From Atlanticothrix silvestris CENA357 (GTDB lineage: Bacteria > Cyanobacteriota > Cyanobacteriia > Cyanobacteriales > Nostocaceae): a DNA stretch of 64,000 nucleotides. The stretch lies in assembly GCF_016056295.1 (NCBI RefSeq), contig NZ_JAECZB010000023.1, positions 22,642 to 86,641 on the forward strand, read 5' to 3'. Shown here piece after piece: positions 20,101 through 28,368 of this stretch (positions are counted from its first letter, which is position 1; each line of letters begins with the position of its first letter). The notes under the pieces were generated by a model that was not told the DNA's origin, did no database searches, and saw only the letters and a list, made by a program, of their open reading frames with translations. Position numbers and translations under genes: made by a program.

Positions 20101-22100
20101 CTTTGTTAGAAGGTTTGCGGGCTTGGAGAAAACTCAAACAAGCACAAGGAGTCCAGCCAGAAACCAGAATGCGGGTGGTGACAGCCCTACAACAGGCAGT
20201 TTACGGGGTAACGGAATTAAACCGCTTGGAAGGTCACTCTGATATTGTCTGGGGTGTAATTTTCAGCCCTGATGGTCAATTATTAGCATCAGCCAGTCGA
20301 GATCAAACTATCAAAATCTGGCATCCTGACGGCACATTGCTTCAAACTCTCAAGGGTCACACTGATGCTGTTACTAGCATCACTTTTAGTCCAGACGGTC
20401 AAAAATTAGCATCAGCCAGTCTCGATAAAACAGTAAAAATATGGCAAAAAAATTCCATTACAGGAGAATTTGACTCGCAGCCATCTCAAACTATTGCCGG
20501 ACAAGGTGATTCGGTTTATAGCGTCAGTTTCAGCCCTGATGGAGAGTTGCTAGCTACTGGCAATCAAAATAAAACCATCAAACTCTGGCACCAGGACGGT
20601 AGTTTAGTCAAAACACTTAAGGGACATCAAGAAGAAGTTAACTGGGTAAGCTTCAGTCCAGATGGTCAACTCATAGCTTCAGCAAGTGACGACAAAACAG
20701 TAAAAATCTGGCGAAGAGACGGAAGCTTAGTTAAAACTTTGTACGGGCATCAGGATGGTGTGACTGTTGTAACTTTCAGCCCTGACGGTAAGCTACTAGC
20801 CTCAGCAGGTCGAGACAAAATAGTGAAACTGTGGCAGCAAGATGGGTTAGATTTTCGTCTTTACAAAAATTTACAACAGCATACTAGTATAATTTGGAGC
20901 CTCAAGTTTAGTTCTGATGGTCAAAAGTTAGCTTCAGGAAGTGATGACAACACAATCAATCTTTGGAGTGTGACTGGCACGTTACTCAAAACTTTCAAAG
21001 GGCACAGCGATGCTGTTGCTGCCGTAGCTTTCAGTCCAGATGATAAATTGTTGACATCAGGAAGTTATGACAAAACAGTGAAAATGTGGAGTTTGGATGC
21101 TCCCACACTACCCATTCTGCAAGGGCATCAAGATCGAGTTTTGAGCGTTGCTTGGAGTCCTGATGGTCAAATGTTGGCTTCTAGTAGCCGCGATCGCACC
21201 GTGAAGCTTTGGCAACGAGACGAGATTATTGATGATGGAGTTAAACCCCGACTTTATAAAACTTTAGTGGGACATACAGATAATGTTCCCAGTGTTAGTT
21301 TTGATCCCAAAGGTAAAATCCTAGCGTCAGGAAGTTATGACAAAACAGTGAAACTTTGGCGACTTGACGGTACTTTGCTGAAGACTCTCCAGGGACATAG
21401 CGATAGTGTGATGAGTGTTAGCTTTAGCCCTGATGGTAATTTGTTGGCATCAGCTAGTAAAGATAAGACGGTGAAACTTTGGAGCCGTGATGGTCGCTTG
21501 CTGAAAACTTTAGTAGGGCATCAGGGTTGGGTAAATAGCGTTAACTTTAGCCCTGACGGTCAGGTACTGGCCTCAGCTAGCGATGACCAAACAGTCAGAC
21601 TTTGGCGACGGGATGGTACTTTGTTAAAAACTTTTTCGCCTCATGATAGCTGGGTTTTAGGTGTGAGTTTCAGTCCCACTGACCAGTTGTTAGCTTCTGC
21701 GAGTTGGGATAACACAGTTAGACTTTGGCGACGGGATGGGACTTTGTTGAAAACACTGTTAAAAGGATACAGTGATAGCGTCAATGCCGTTACTTTCAGT
21801 CCCAATGGTGAATTACTTGCCGCAGCTAGTTGGGATAGTACAGTCAAACTTTGGAGCCGTGAGGGCAAATTGATTAAAACCCTCAACGGGCATCGCGCTC
21901 CAGTATTAAGTGTTAGCTTTAGCCCTGATGGTCAAACCCTGGCATCAGCTAGTAGTGATAACACCATAATTTTATGGAATTTGCATCTTGATGACCTACT
22001 CCTGCGTGGTTGCAACTGGGTAGATAACTATCTCAAGCACAACCCCAATATTGAAGGGCGCGATCGCTTTCTTTGTGATGGTGTTAGTTATCGGCGCTAA
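17139..22100 (+). CDS. TPR-nSTAND NTPase-WD40 repeat giant protein
   Basis: 1653 residues. The N-terminal region (1-190) lacks a P-loop but resembles degenerate ATPase domains (FSLILVRCNYGQLREQML, FPLVLWLQDEVASLLARLAPDFKSW). A TPR-like helical region follows (about 220-500). The STAND NTPase domain has Walker A GLSGVGKSS at about 553-561 and Walker B VVIIFDQFEEFF at about 635-646. A coiled coil and one hydrophobic helix (IAGIVLAMMGGTIAALWW, about 925-943) precede 14 WD40 repeats (about 1030-1618), enough for two seven-bladed propellers; each repeat has FSPDGQxLASxSxDxTVKLW. STAND proteins switch on when the sensor repeats bind a ligand. No nuclease or protease effector domain is visible, so the output may go through the partner ATPase (inference). 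Confidence 0.9.
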   Translation: MTQWQLIAAIAENNQQSLQRLVRSIHLSQGQFSLILVRCNYGQLREQMLDALHSFTKDINLKEIFIQPSTTVLHNKIVTELFLDHSAVVTDSLPSALMVFGLESVIYLEDLLTGINQARDIYAATFSFPLVLWLQDEVASLLARLAPDFKSWAATTIKFEMTKEDLIALIRQETESLFGKVLEAGAARFLSNAALDLAPKSQHRLEIESARNDLLRLYSVQLEPGLEASLEFVLGRDKYANDQINGALAHYQKSLALWQQEGKKEKEEFQERENSPYRLWQAIVLFHLGLCYRRMADLHQGANSSYWQHAFVWFKQCLEVLEQEQRQDLVAKFILPACEMLQRLQAWKELKELAQKSLLMHKIYGNSTQVAQDYGFLAAVAVSESKWILAHELVNTALSITELATDIARQQESWYLLLLARTQRHLGECDEAISNLEWARVVCELQYEPLLYLEILEELRSLYFFERHDYTEAFNLKQEKIQIEHQYGFRAFIGASQLQPQRCKINPVVEPQKIPFIPEEVAQEIAASGRQQDVNRLIERITRADYKLTVIHGLSGVGKSSIIKAGLVPALKGKAIGERIPLPIILSSYTDWVTALGRNINQLLAQIEIPIAIDFSPTILLEKLRLVAECNHTVVIIFDQFEEFFFINNNSKRIIFYNFFSECLNIPFIKIILSLREDYLHYLLDFERLSKDNSDLSVINKNILDKDIRYYLGKFSTEDTIGIIKSFTQRSHYELSDELIQKLVQDLAGEIGEVHPIELQIVGAQLQTENITTLEQYKLCGGSKKLVERWLEEVIKDCGQENEELSWKLLFELTEEKGTRPLRTKGDLAIALKKNIDQTSDFKSVWELTLEILVGSGLVLRLREELGDRYQLVHDYLVEPIRQKNNYGVVAELEKVRVEKTKAEVAQKLSQEHLNLLLQRRLREARIAGIVLAMMGGTIAALWWQADLQKRAAIRQTIRAERSETNWKISTIAASSEALFASNKEFDALLEGLRAWRKLKQAQGVQPETRMRVVTALQQAVYGVTELNRLEGHSDIVWGVIFSPDGQLLASASRDQTIKIWHPDGTLLQTLKGHTDAVTSITFSPDGQKLASASLDKTVKIWQKNSITGEFDSQPSQTIAGQGDSVYSVSFSPDGELLATGNQNKTIKLWHQDGSLVKTLKGHQEEVNWVSFSPDGQLIASASDDKTVKIWRRDGSLVKTLYGHQDGVTVVTFSPDGKLLASAGRDKIVKLWQQDGLDFRLYKNLQQHTSIIWSLKFSSDGQKLASGSDDNTINLWSVTGTLLKTFKGHSDAVAAVAFSPDDKLLTSGSYDKTVKMWSLDAPTLPILQGHQDRVLSVAWSPDGQMLASSSRDRTVKLWQRDEIIDDGVKPRLYKTLVGHTDNVPSVSFDPKGKILASGSYDKTVKLWRLDGTLLKTLQGHSDSVMSVSFSPDGNLLASASKDKTVKLWSRDGRLLKTLVGHQGWVNSVNFSPDGQVLASASDDQTVRLWRRDGTLLKTFSPHDSWVLGVSFSPTDQLLASASWDNTVRLWRRDGTLLKTLLKGYSDSVNAVTFSPNGELLAAASWDSTVKLWSREGKLIKTLNGHRAPVLSVSFSPDGQTLASASSDNTIILWNLHLDDLLLRGCNWVDNYLKHNPNIEGRDRFLCDGVSYRR

Positions 22101-22101
22101 A

Positions 22102-22500
22102 TTAACATTTAGAGGAGCGATCGCTATCCAACACTTCATCACTATTTGTCTGTTTGCTGTCTTCCCCCGTAGCTTCATGGGGCAAATTCGCTAAAAAAGC
22201 TTGGAGCCTCATCCGCCCAATATAAGGCCAGCCACCCTCAGACTCAATATCTTTTAGGAGCGAGTAGAGGTGCTGGCGATTATCAGGCAAACTTTCTTGA
22301 AAAGCACCATCCCGGATGTCTCGATGTAATTGCTCCAATTGCCGTAGCAAGTTCAAAAGAGCTATGGCATCCCCTTGATAACCTTGAGCTACATCATGCA
22401 CTGCGGTGGCGATCGTTTGCAGTTGCTCAGATAATTTTCCCAATTCCAGACTGTTATTTTTGCTCACACTACCCAATCCGTGTAAATGAGGTCTACTCAA
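22102..22500 (-). CDS. Conserved hypothetical protein
   Basis: About 132 residues from a TTG at 22500. A GTG about 36 bases further in (SKNNSLELGKL...) is an alternative start, and the frame is open about 110 bases upstream without an ATG, so the N-terminus is uncertain. The core is helical (LGKLSEQLQTIATAVHDVAQGYQGDAIALLNLLRQLEQLHRDIRDG...), followed by LYSLLKDIESEGGWPYIGRMRLQAFLANL and an acidic tail. The GGWPYIGRMRL segment looks like a conserved feature. It converges on the WD40 gene with a one-base gap. I know no function; it is soluble and probably cytoplasmic. Confidence 0.65.
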   Translation of the reverse strand: MSRPHLHGLGSVSKNNSLELGKLSEQLQTIATAVHDVAQGYQGDAIALLNLLRQLEQLHRDIRDGAFQESLPDNRQHLYSLLKDIESEGGWPYIGRMRLQAFLANLPHEATGEDSKQTNSDEVLDSDRSSKC

Positions 22501-22924
22501 ATTTACCGGAGATTTTTGGTTTTCATCTGCTGTAACAAGTTTTAGACCGCAATCTGAGAATGTGGAGGAGATTATGTTCCCCGAAACTTCTAGAAGCTTA
22601 ACGATCCCCTATTGCTCAATGGCTTTTACTTGTAAAACAGCGCAGTGACGCTCAATACAGCCTCTACACAAGCTAGATACAATTAAAACTTCTGAATTTA
22701 AAGCTAGAGTGCTTTGATTTTGAGTTAAAAAAAATCGTATGATCTGGCTGATTTCCCCATAAAGCATTGGGTTGTATGTAGTGGCAACACATACATAATA
22801 CAAAACGACGACTTGGGCGATGCCGCAGATGTATCTAGCATTTGTTAGGCACAAAGTAAACCTAACTCTTCGTGTTCCTCGAAGTACGCACTTTAGATAT
22901 TAATTTTTGACATTGAGGTTGACC
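22501..22924. other. Upstream region of psbO
   Basis: About 420 bases between the hypothetical gene and psbO, expected to hold the psbO promoter. A minus-strand open frame (22609-22854) has no protein character that I trust. No clear regulator site was identified. Confidence 0.35.
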
Positions 22925-23761
22925 ATGAGGTATCGCGCTTTAATTGTTACATTCTTGGCTTTATGCCTAGGGCTAATCACTGCTTGTAGTGACGGCCCTT
23001 CTTCTAGTGGTGGTAGGGATTTACTCTCTTACGATCAAATTAGAGGCACTGGCTTGGCTAACAAATGCCCCCAACTGGCAGAAACTAGCCGTGGCTCCAT
23101 TCCCCTCGACTCTAGCCAGTCCTATGCCATCAAAGAACTCTGCTTAGAGCCAACCAATTTCTTTGTGAAAGAAGAACCTGCTAATAAACGGCAGGAAGCA
23201 GAATTTGTGGCTGGCAAGTTATTGACCAGATACACTTCTACGATTGATCAGGTACAAGGCAACTTGAAAATTAACCCAGATAATAGCCTGACCTTTAAAG
23301 AAGCTGACGGTCTTGACTTTCAAGCCATAACTGTAAAACTCCCTGGTGGTGAATTAGTACCTTTCCTTTTCACCATCAAAGATTTGGTTGCTCAAACACA
23401 ACCTGGTTTGACCAGTATTAACACCTCCACGGACTTTGAAGGTGCTTTCAAGGTTCCTTCCTATCGTGGTGCTGCTTTCTTAGATCCTAAAGGTCGTGGT
23501 GTCGTCAGTGGCTATGATAATGCCGTGGCTCTCCCCGCCCAAGCAGATGATGAAGAACTTACCCGCGCTAACGTTAAGCGTGCTGAAAGTCTCAGTGGCA
23601 AAATTTCTTTGCAAGTAGCTAAAGTAGATAATTCTACTGGTGAAATTGCTGGTACTTTTGTGAGTGAACAACCATCTGATACAGATTTAGGTGCTGGCGA
23701 ACCTAAAGAAGTTAAGATTCGTGGTCTGTTTTACGCACGAGTTGAACCAACTCGTGCATAA
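22925..23761 (+). CDS. psbO: Photosystem II manganese-stabilising protein PsbO
   Basis: Extrinsic 33-kDa lumenal subunit that protects the oxygen-evolving manganese cluster (known). 278 residues from the ATG at 22925; an in-frame upstream start at 22907 is less likely because the family begins MRYRALIV. Seen: a signal sequence ending in a lipobox-like LITACSD, then LSYDQIRGTGLANKCPQL, the second disulphide cysteine in IKELCLEPTNFFVKEE, GLDFQAITVKLPGGE, FLFTIKDLVA, FEGAFKVPSYRGAAFLDPKGRG, and the C-terminal GLFYARVEP. All PsbO hallmarks are present. Whether the Cys after LITA is lipidated is unknown. Monocistronic. Confidence 0.97.
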   Translation: MRYRALIVTFLALCLGLITACSDGPSSSGGRDLLSYDQIRGTGLANKCPQLAETSRGSIPLDSSQSYAIKELCLEPTNFFVKEEPANKRQEAEFVAGKLLTRYTSTIDQVQGNLKINPDNSLTFKEADGLDFQAITVKLPGGELVPFLFTIKDLVAQTQPGLTSINTSTDFEGAFKVPSYRGAAFLDPKGRGVVSGYDNAVALPAQADDEELTRANVKRAESLSGKISLQVAKVDNSTGEIAGTFVSEQPSDTDLGAGEPKEVKIRGLFYARVEPTRA

Positions 23762-23766
23762 ACTAT

Positions 23767-23796
23767 CTTGAGTATGGCAATTTGCTAACACTCAAG
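23767..23796 (+). terminator. Hairpin after psbO
   Basis: CTTGAGT (23767-23773) pairs with ACTCAAG (23790-23796), six bases after the psbO stop codon. There is no clear T-run after it, so it may stabilise the mRNA end rather than act as a complete intrinsic terminator. Confidence 0.4.
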
Positions 23797-23974
23797 ACTA
23801 AAAGAGGAAGGGGGGCAGGGCGTGAGGTGCAGATGAAAAAAACAAAGATATCACAAGCCTAAAGTATTCTCTTTACTACCCTCTGCCCCTTGCCTCTTCT
23901 TTGATATAGACTACTAAATTCCGACAATTTTTGTTGATAAGCTGTCACGCATCTAAGTTACACATCTTTTCGTA

Positions 23975-24062
23975 TGGACTGTTGACCCTTCTCTGCGAGA
24001 CGCTACGCGAACGACTGCGCTCAGGGTCAAGGCTGAGCGAAGCCGAAGCCTTGACTGTTGAC
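23975..24062. repeat. Dispersed palindromic repeat
   Basis: A GC-rich block in AT-rich DNA made of nested inverted repeats: TGACCCT pairs with AGGGTCA, and AAGGCT with AGCCTT, with the segment GAGACGCTACGCGAACG between. A related CACGCTACGCGAACG segment occurs at 36.84 kb. This is the interspersed repeat class common in Nostoc-type genomes. The remainder of 23.8-24.35 kb holds no gene I can support. Confidence 0.6.
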
Positions 24063-24348
24063 GCTAGCAATCAACAAACTTAGGAAGTGATTGTGTAATT
24101 TAAAAGCGTAATAGCTTAGTCCTATTAAGTGACCAGATTGGATTTTGTCAATAATATAAACATCAATACTGATATTTTCTACACGATAAACTTGAACATC
24201 ACTAAGGTTCTTTTTGAGCGTCTCTACAAACGACTGAAACTTTCTACCAGTTTTTTCTGCTGTTCATCTTGCCAATCTTTATTCTTGGGCACGATTGCGA
24301 AAGAAATAATCTAGAGCAACTGTCTCGATCCCTTAGCAATTAGCACTT

Positions 24349-25347
24349 TTAGATATGCCGCTGTTGATGCCACTGCCATGCATGAGTCACAATATCTTTG
24401 ATGGATGGGTACTGGGGTTGCCAGTTTAAGACTTTTCTAGCTTTCTCACCACTGCCAATTAAAGATGGAGGATCTCCAGGACGGCGATCGCATTCTTGTA
24501 CAGCTATCGGTAGTCCAGTTACCTGTTCGGCAGCTGCAATTACTTCTTTGACAGAAAAGCCACTACCATTGCCTAAGTTGAAAACTTCACTGTCGCCACC
24601 TTTTAAGAGATATTCCAAGCCCAAAACATGAGCATCCGCCAAGTCGCTCACATGAATATAATCGCGAATACAAGTACCATCAGGCGTGGGGTAATCAGTA
24701 CCAAAAATTGAGATAAAGTCCCGTTTGCCTAAAGCTGTCAGCAGCACCAAAGGAATTAAATGGGTTTCTGGGTTGTGATCTTCGCCTAGCAAACCCTTGG
24801 GGTCAGCACCAGCAGCGTTAAAGTAGCGAAAACGCACTGACTTTAATCCATAAGCAACATCAAAATCAGAAAGAATCCTCTCCACCATTAACTTAGTAGC
24901 GCCATAAGGATTGATGGGATTTTGGGGATGATTTTCCGGAATGGGTACAATTTCCGGCACTCCATAAGTAGCACAAGTAGAAGAAAAGACAAATTTATTG
25001 ATGGACGCGGCCAGCATTGCTTCTAGCAGTGTCAGGGTTCCCAACACGTTGTTACGGTAATATTTAGCTGGGTCTGTAACCGATTCTCCTACGTAGGCAT
25101 AAGCAGAGAAGTGCATAACTGCGGCAATATTACGGGTTTTAAATAAGTCATCCAGTAGGGCGCGATCGCCTGTGTCACCCACTACCAGTTCAACTTTTAA
25201 AACCTTTTCTACTAAGTCTCGATGCCCATAAACGAGATTATCGAGTATTATCACGTCATAATCGGCTTGTTTAAGAGCAAGTACAGTGTGAGAGCCAATA
25301 TACCCTGCTCCCCCTGTTACTAGAATGCTGGGCTTTGCAGACGACAT
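24349..25347 (-). CDS. galE: UDP-glucose 4-epimerase
   Basis: Interconverts UDP-glucose and UDP-galactose for polysaccharide and lipid sugars (known). 332 residues from the ATG of MSSAKPSILVTGG at 25347; the frame extends to a TTG at 25371, but AAGGA just before the ATG favours the shorter form. Seen: NAD-binding GGAGYIGSH near the N-terminus, FSSTCATYG, the catalytic YGATK (Tyr-x-x-x-Lys), RYFNAAGADP, TRDYIHV-type CIRDYIHVSDLADAH, and FNLGNGSGFSV. Full length for GalE. It stands alone, convergent with nothing nearby. Confidence 0.95.
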   Translation of the reverse strand: MSSAKPSILVTGGAGYIGSHTVLALKQADYDVIILDNLVYGHRDLVEKVLKVELVVGDTGDRALLDDLFKTRNIAAVMHFSAYAYVGESVTDPAKYYRNNVLGTLTLLEAMLAASINKFVFSSTCATYGVPEIVPIPENHPQNPINPYGATKLMVERILSDFDVAYGLKSVRFRYFNAAGADPKGLLGEDHNPETHLIPLVLLTALGKRDFISIFGTDYPTPDGTCIRDYIHVSDLADAHVLGLEYLLKGGDSEVFNLGNGSGFSVKEVIAAAEQVTGLPIAVQECDRRPGDPPSLIGSGEKARKVLNWQPQYPSIKDIVTHAWQWHQQRHI

Positions 25348-25678
25348 AAGTTTTTCCTTTATAGTTGACAACTACTCAATTAATTTAGTTTACTGGTGCC
25401 ACATTACTCCTCTATAAAAATTAAAAATAATAGACTCAGTATGAAAAAATTGCACTAAAATCACTACGACGGTAGTCTTTGGTTACAGGCTTGAGGTATT
25501 TGCAGTCAGGTAACAGTGCGATTACAATTTGACGATAAAATAAACCCACTGCTTAAACCCTCTAGGCTGACCCTTACGGGTTGTTCAGTTGCTTTATACC
25601 GAAAAACCCTTGCGGAACTTTCTCCTAGGGGAAAACGCGCCACTGGCTCACCGCACCAGAAAATTTGAGAGTTTATCT
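25348..25678. other. Intergenic region between galE and a membrane protein gene
   Basis: About 330 bases. At about 25560-25640 lies a block (CTGACCCTTACGGGTTGTTC ... AACCCTTGCGGAACTTTC) that reads like a dispersed cyanobacterial repeat reaching close to the start of the next gene. The remainder is AT-rich with no feature recognised. Confidence 0.4.
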
Positions 25679-26422
25679 ATGTTTCTACTGCTAAGCCGGG
25701 TACTATTGTGGCTACTAATTGGCACTATCGTATATTCCCTGTTCCAGAGATTTTATCCCAGCGGCACTTTTGCAGGGCGATTAGTCTTAGTCATTGTGTT
25801 GATCGTCATAGCGCTGTCGTTTGTTAATCCTAATGAACCAGCTGTCGCGTCTTTGTGGAGATTGATATCGTTTCCCCTTAAGCCTCTGGGAGCTTCGGTC
25901 TTGTTAATGATGTTTGCAGCTCAAAGAATCAAGGGAGGCGGGATAGATAAACCAGGAGGATACTTGCTGGGTTGGGCGCTGACAATTTTACTATTGTCCA
26001 GTACACCAGCGATCGCTTACTTCTTGGTAAGGACACCGATAGCAATGGTTGATAATACCAACCTAGCAACTAAAGAAATTGTCCAGAATTATCGCGTAGC
26101 TTCGTCTACAGCACTCAATGCTTCTCCTGTTGAAACCCTTGTAGCATTAAGACAAGACACCACAGTCAACTATATCTCAGACGTAGTGGGGGATACTATT
26201 CTACCTGCTAGAGATCTGAGTCAGGCAACTGTAGCATTCAACTCAGTGGATATAAAAATTCCACCTTATTTGTTACAAAATCCTCAAGATATCAGGACAA
26301 GAGGATTGCGGATTGAAGATTTTGTACCCAGTGCAGCCACCCTGCAATTAACAACCCAAGTCTGGGAAAGTTATCTTAGCCAAGTTTACATTTTCTTACG
26401 TGGAAACCAGATACAAGGTTAA
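25679..26422 (+). CDS. Cyanobacterial membrane protein of unknown function
   Basis: 247 residues from the ATG at 25679 (MFLLLSRVLLWLLIG). The frame is open further upstream, but that part lies in repeat-like DNA. Four hydrophobic segments are visible in the first 125 residues: LLLSRVLLWLLIGTIVYSLF, RLVLVIVLIVIALSFV, LGASVLLMMFAA and YLLGWALTILLLSSTPAIAYFLV. A soluble C-terminal part of about 120 residues follows (LVALRQDTTVNYISDVVGDTIL, DIRTRGLRIEDFVPSAATL). I do not recognise the family. It is followed by a hairpin terminator, so it is probably a single-gene transcript. Confidence 0.7.
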   Translation: MFLLLSRVLLWLLIGTIVYSLFQRFYPSGTFAGRLVLVIVLIVIALSFVNPNEPAVASLWRLISFPLKPLGASVLLMMFAAQRIKGGGIDKPGGYLLGWALTILLLSSTPAIAYFLVRTPIAMVDNTNLATKEIVQNYRVASSTALNASPVETLVALRQDTTVNYISDVVGDTILPARDLSQATVAFNSVDIKIPPYLLQNPQDIRTRGLRIEDFVPSAATLQLTTQVWESYLSQVYIFLRGNQIQG

Positions 26423-26436
26423 AAAATTACTTTAAA

Positions 26437-26485
26437 AAGGCCGTAATGCTACGTTCTTGTGGCTGGCCTTATTTAAATTTTTATT
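26437..26485 (+). terminator. Intrinsic terminator
   Basis: AAGGCC (26437-26442) and GGCCTT (26465-26470) form a stem followed by ATTTAAATTTTTATT. It lies 14 bases after the stop of the membrane protein gene. Confidence 0.6.
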
Positions 26486-26616
26486 AGACCTGCTGATGGT
26501 GATTCTACAATTTCCTAGAAGTTACACTTTTTATGTAAGGTAGACGACTAAACTTCAAATAAACAACAGATTGATGATCTGTTGGTTTAGGATGATAAAG
26601 TTGCAAAATTGCTTGA

Positions 26617-28368
26617 ATGGCCAACTCTCGACGACTTGCTAAACTCGGTGCTTATCTGCGTCCCCATTGGCGAGAGGCTACATTAGGCATTCTCGCGCTG
26701 TTGTCTGTAAACGCCCTGGGTGTTTATATCCCTTGGTTAATTCGTGCCTGCGTTGATAAACTGGCGACAAACTTCAGCTTGAACCAAGTACTCTATTACG
26801 TAGTACCGATCATTTTGCTGAGTTCAGCGATGTGGCTAATACGTATGGCATCGCGCATCTGGCTGTTTGGGGTAGGCCGTCAGGTAGAATTTGACCTCAA
26901 ACAACAGATTTTTGAACATTTACTCAAGCTGGAGCCGTCTTATTTTGCCACTAATACCGCTGGCGATTTGATTAGCAGGGCTACTAGTGATGTAGATAAC
27001 ATTAGGCGGTTGTTAGGTTTTGCAGTATTAAGTTTGGCGAATACATTTTTTGCCTATCTCCTAACATTGCCCGTTATGCTGGCAATTAGTGTGGATCTCA
27101 CATTAGCTTCTCTAGCAGTGTATCCCTTGATGTTTTTGTTAGTGCATTTGTTTAGCAATCACTTACGCCAACAACAAGCAGCAGTACAAGAGCAACTCTC
27201 TGATATCAGTGAACTTATTCAAGAAGATATTAGCGGCATTGCTCTAATTAAAATTTATGCCCAAGAAGAAAACGAGCGTCGAGCTTTCGGCCAAAGGAAT
27301 CAACAGCTATTAGCGGCTAACATGCAATTAGCAAAAAGCCGAAATATTTTGTTTCCGTTGATTGGCGGTCTAGCTAGTCTCAGTTCGCTGATTATAATTT
27401 GGCTAGGGACGGCGCGGATATCTTCTGGAACGCTGGCAGTTGGGGACTTTTTAGCGCTGCTGATTTATGTAGAGCGTTTGGTTTTCCCCACTACGCTTTT
27501 GGGATTCACGATTACTGCCTACCAACGAGGTGAAGTCAGTATTGATCGCTTAGAATCTATTCTCACTGTCACACCAAAAATTCAAGATACTGCTGATGTC
27601 ATCCATCTATCTAGAACTGAGGTGAACGGGGAATTAAAAGCTAAAAATCTCAGCTACACCTACCCTGGTTCCACTATCCCAGCTTTAGAAAATCTCAATT
27701 TTACGATCGCACCTGGGGAACTAGTGGCTATTGTTGGAGCAATTGGTTCTGGGAAATCAACTTTAGCAAATGCCTTACCACGCTTGTTAGATATTGAATC
27801 AGGACAGTTGTTTTTAGATGGGTTAGATATTACTAAGATAGCGTTGGCAGATTTACGGAGTGCGATCGCCTATGTACCGCAAGATAGCTTTTTGTTTAGC
27901 ACTACAATCAAAAATAATATCCGCTACGGTGATCCAGTTAGAGAACAAGAAGATGTAGAATTGATGGCCCAGATGGCTCAAATTCACCCAGAAATTACTA
28001 ATTTTCCTCAACAATACGAAACTATAGTTGGTGAACGCGGTATTACTCTTTCAGGCGGGCAACGGCAACGTACTGCTTTAGCTAGGGCAATGTTAGTCGA
28101 TGCTCCAGTATTAATTTTAGATGACGCTCTATCTAGTGTAGATAATCAAACTGCTACAAAAATTCTTAATAATCTATCGAGTGGTACAGATAAAAAAACT
28201 GTAATATTTATTACGCATCAATTGTCGGCAGCAGCAGCGGCTGACCGGATTTTTGTCATGGATAAGGGAAGAATTGTCCAGACAGGAAATCACTTAGAAC
28301 TATTGCAAAAGCAAGGTTTATATAGAACTTTGTGGAGCCAACATCAAGTAGAAGAATTACTTCATTAA
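26617..28368 (+). CDS. ABC transporter, fused permease and ATPase (multidrug/lipid type)
   Basis: 583-residue half-transporter of the MsbA/LmrA exporter class. An N-terminal six-helix transmembrane domain (about 15-315) is followed by the ATPase domain (about 335-575) with Walker A GAIGSGKST (about 374-382), Q-loop YVPQDS, signature LSGGQRQR, Walker B VLILDDALSSVD and the switch His in FITHQLS. The residue after the Walker B Asp is Asp instead of the usual catalytic Glu, as in the degenerate site of some heterodimeric exporters. No second half-transporter lies beside it. The stop codon overlaps the start of the next gene, a histidine kinase (TAATG), so the two are translationally coupled. Substrate unknown. 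Confidence 0.92.
   Translation: MANSRRLAKLGAYLRPHWREATLGILALLSVNALGVYIPWLIRACVDKLATNFSLNQVLYYVVPIILLSSAMWLIRMASRIWLFGVGRQVEFDLKQQIFEHLLKLEPSYFATNTAGDLISRATSDVDNIRRLLGFAVLSLANTFFAYLLTLPVMLAISVDLTLASLAVYPLMFLLVHLFSNHLRQQQAAVQEQLSDISELIQEDISGIALIKIYAQEENERRAFGQRNQQLLAANMQLAKSRNILFPLIGGLASLSSLIIIWLGTARISSGTLAVGDFLALLIYVERLVFPTTLLGFTITAYQRGEVSIDRLESILTVTPKIQDTADVIHLSRTEVNGELKAKNLSYTYPGSTIPALENLNFTIAPGELVAIVGAIGSGKSTLANALPRLLDIESGQLFLDGLDITKIALADLRSAIAYVPQDSFLFSTTIKNNIRYGDPVREQEDVELMAQMAQIHPEITNFPQQYETIVGERGITLSGGQRQRTALARAMLVDAPVLILDDALSSVDNQTATKILNNLSSGTDKKTVIFITHQLSAAAAADRIFVMDKGRIVQTGNHLELLQKQGLYRTLWSQHQVEELLH

Noticed and set aside
20229..21990. Repeated DNA in the WD40 gene as a transposon or satellite
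   Set aside because: Repeats are in frame and encode ordinary WD40 blades.
22609..22854. 81-codon frame upstream of psbO on the minus strand
   Set aside because: Occupies the expected psbO promoter region and lacks protein character.
24129..24314. 61-codon frame after psbO
   Set aside because: Non-ATG start, AT-rich composition and no motif.
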